DNA from: Methanoregula sp.
GTDB taxonomy: Archaea; Halobacteriota; Methanomicrobia; Methanomicrobiales; Methanospirillaceae
Length of the DNA: 14,732 nt
Direction of reading: 5' to 3'
Assembly (NCBI RefSeq): GCF_023227875.1
Contig: NZ_JALOCH010000025.1
Coordinates: 1 to 14,732 of the forward strand
Below the pieces are notes generated by a model, which saw only the letters and a program-made list of their open reading frames with translations, was not told the origin of the DNA and did not search any database. Of this stretch, positions 14,559 to 14,732 are shown piece by piece. A program made the position numbers and the translations under genes. Positions within the stretch are counted from its first letter, which is position 1. Every line of letters begins with the position of its first letter.

Positions 14559-14732
14559 GACTTTCGATAACTCGAAGAACGCTGATGCGTTCTTCTCCTG
14601 TCTCAAGTCTGATGACTTTCGATAACTCGAAGAACGCTGATGCGTTCTTCTCCTGTCTCAAGTCTGATGACTTTCGATAACTCGAAGAACGCTGATGCGT
14701 TCTTCTCCTGTCTCAAGTCTGATGACTTTCGA
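14559..14732. repeat. 55-bp tandem repeat array with hairpins, truncated by the window end
   Basis: Three identical 55-bp units (14559-14613, 14614-14668, 14669-14723) are followed by the first nine bases of a fourth. Each unit holds a perfect hairpin with arms GAAGAACGC and GCGTTCTTC and loop TGAT (14574-14595, 14629-14650, 14684-14705). Each is followed by TCCTGTCTCAAGTCTGATGA. A smaller inverted repeat, TTCGA-TAAC-TCGAA, spans each unit junction (for example 14563-14576). There is no variable spacer, so it is not a CRISPR array. Fifty-five is not a multiple of three and units contain stops, so it is not a protein repeat. Function is unknown. Confidence 0.9.

Noticed and set aside
14437..14661. 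Minus-strand reading frame of 74 codons across the repeat array
   Set aside because: Same frame-shifting repeat problem, no recognisable protein features and no convincing start signal.
14420..14680. Plus-strand reading frame of 86 codons across the repeat array
   Set aside because: The 55-bp period shifts frame at every unit, the translation has no domain, and no promoter or SD precedes it. The array's hairpins explain the sequence better than coding does.
14559..14732. CRISPR array
   Set aside because: The whole 55-bp unit is identical between copies with no variable spacer, and no cas genes are in the window.

Overview
The window looks like ordinary chromosome of a hydrogenotrophic methanogen of the order Methanomicrobiales (Methanoregula-like). 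The assignment is inferred from gene content and promoter style, not from a marker gene. The archaeal evidence is a complete TATA-binding protein gene, AT-rich TATA-type promoter boxes 25-35 bp before several starts (some implying leaderless mRNAs), GGTGAT/GGAGG ribosome-binding sites before others, and archaeal-type metabolic genes. GC content is moderate, and I see no phage, transposase, tRNA, rRNA or CRISPR array.

Layout. Positions 1-620 hold the 3' part of surE, cut by the window edge. rpiA (690-1403, +) follows and overlaps, tail to tail, a small winged-helix regulator (1383-1757, -). A perfect 17-bp palindrome lies at the regulator's promoter. An AT-rich spacer leads to tbp (1950-2510, -), then AMP-forming acetyl-CoA synthetase acs (2565-4457, -). 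A 379-bp divergent promoter region separates acs from a fused ADP-forming acetyl-CoA synthetase acd (4837-6918, +) with beta-alpha domain order. Next come an uncharacterised protein with a caspase-like His/Cys pattern (6959-7660, -) and, divergent from it, an unrecognised 115-aa protein (7833-8180, +). A TraB-family membrane protein (8232-9437, -) sits behind trkH (9511-11016, -). Then come an AI-2E-family permease (11137-12168, +) and kup (12441-14255, +).

Functional reading. Two acetate/acetyl-CoA enzymes face away from each other. The AMP-forming one suits high-affinity acetate activation for biosynthesis. The ADP-forming one can run toward acetate and ATP. The right half is rich in membrane proteins and holds two unrelated potassium uptake systems, TrkH and Kup. 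No TrkA partner is visible.

The least explained part is 14256-14732, after kup. It contains a tandem array that runs off the window: three identical 55-bp units plus the start of a fourth. Each unit has a perfect 9-bp-stem hairpin. At least three older, decayed units precede them in phase (52-56 bp), and one of these keeps the hairpin through changes on both arms. This array and the caspase-like protein are the two items most worth following.
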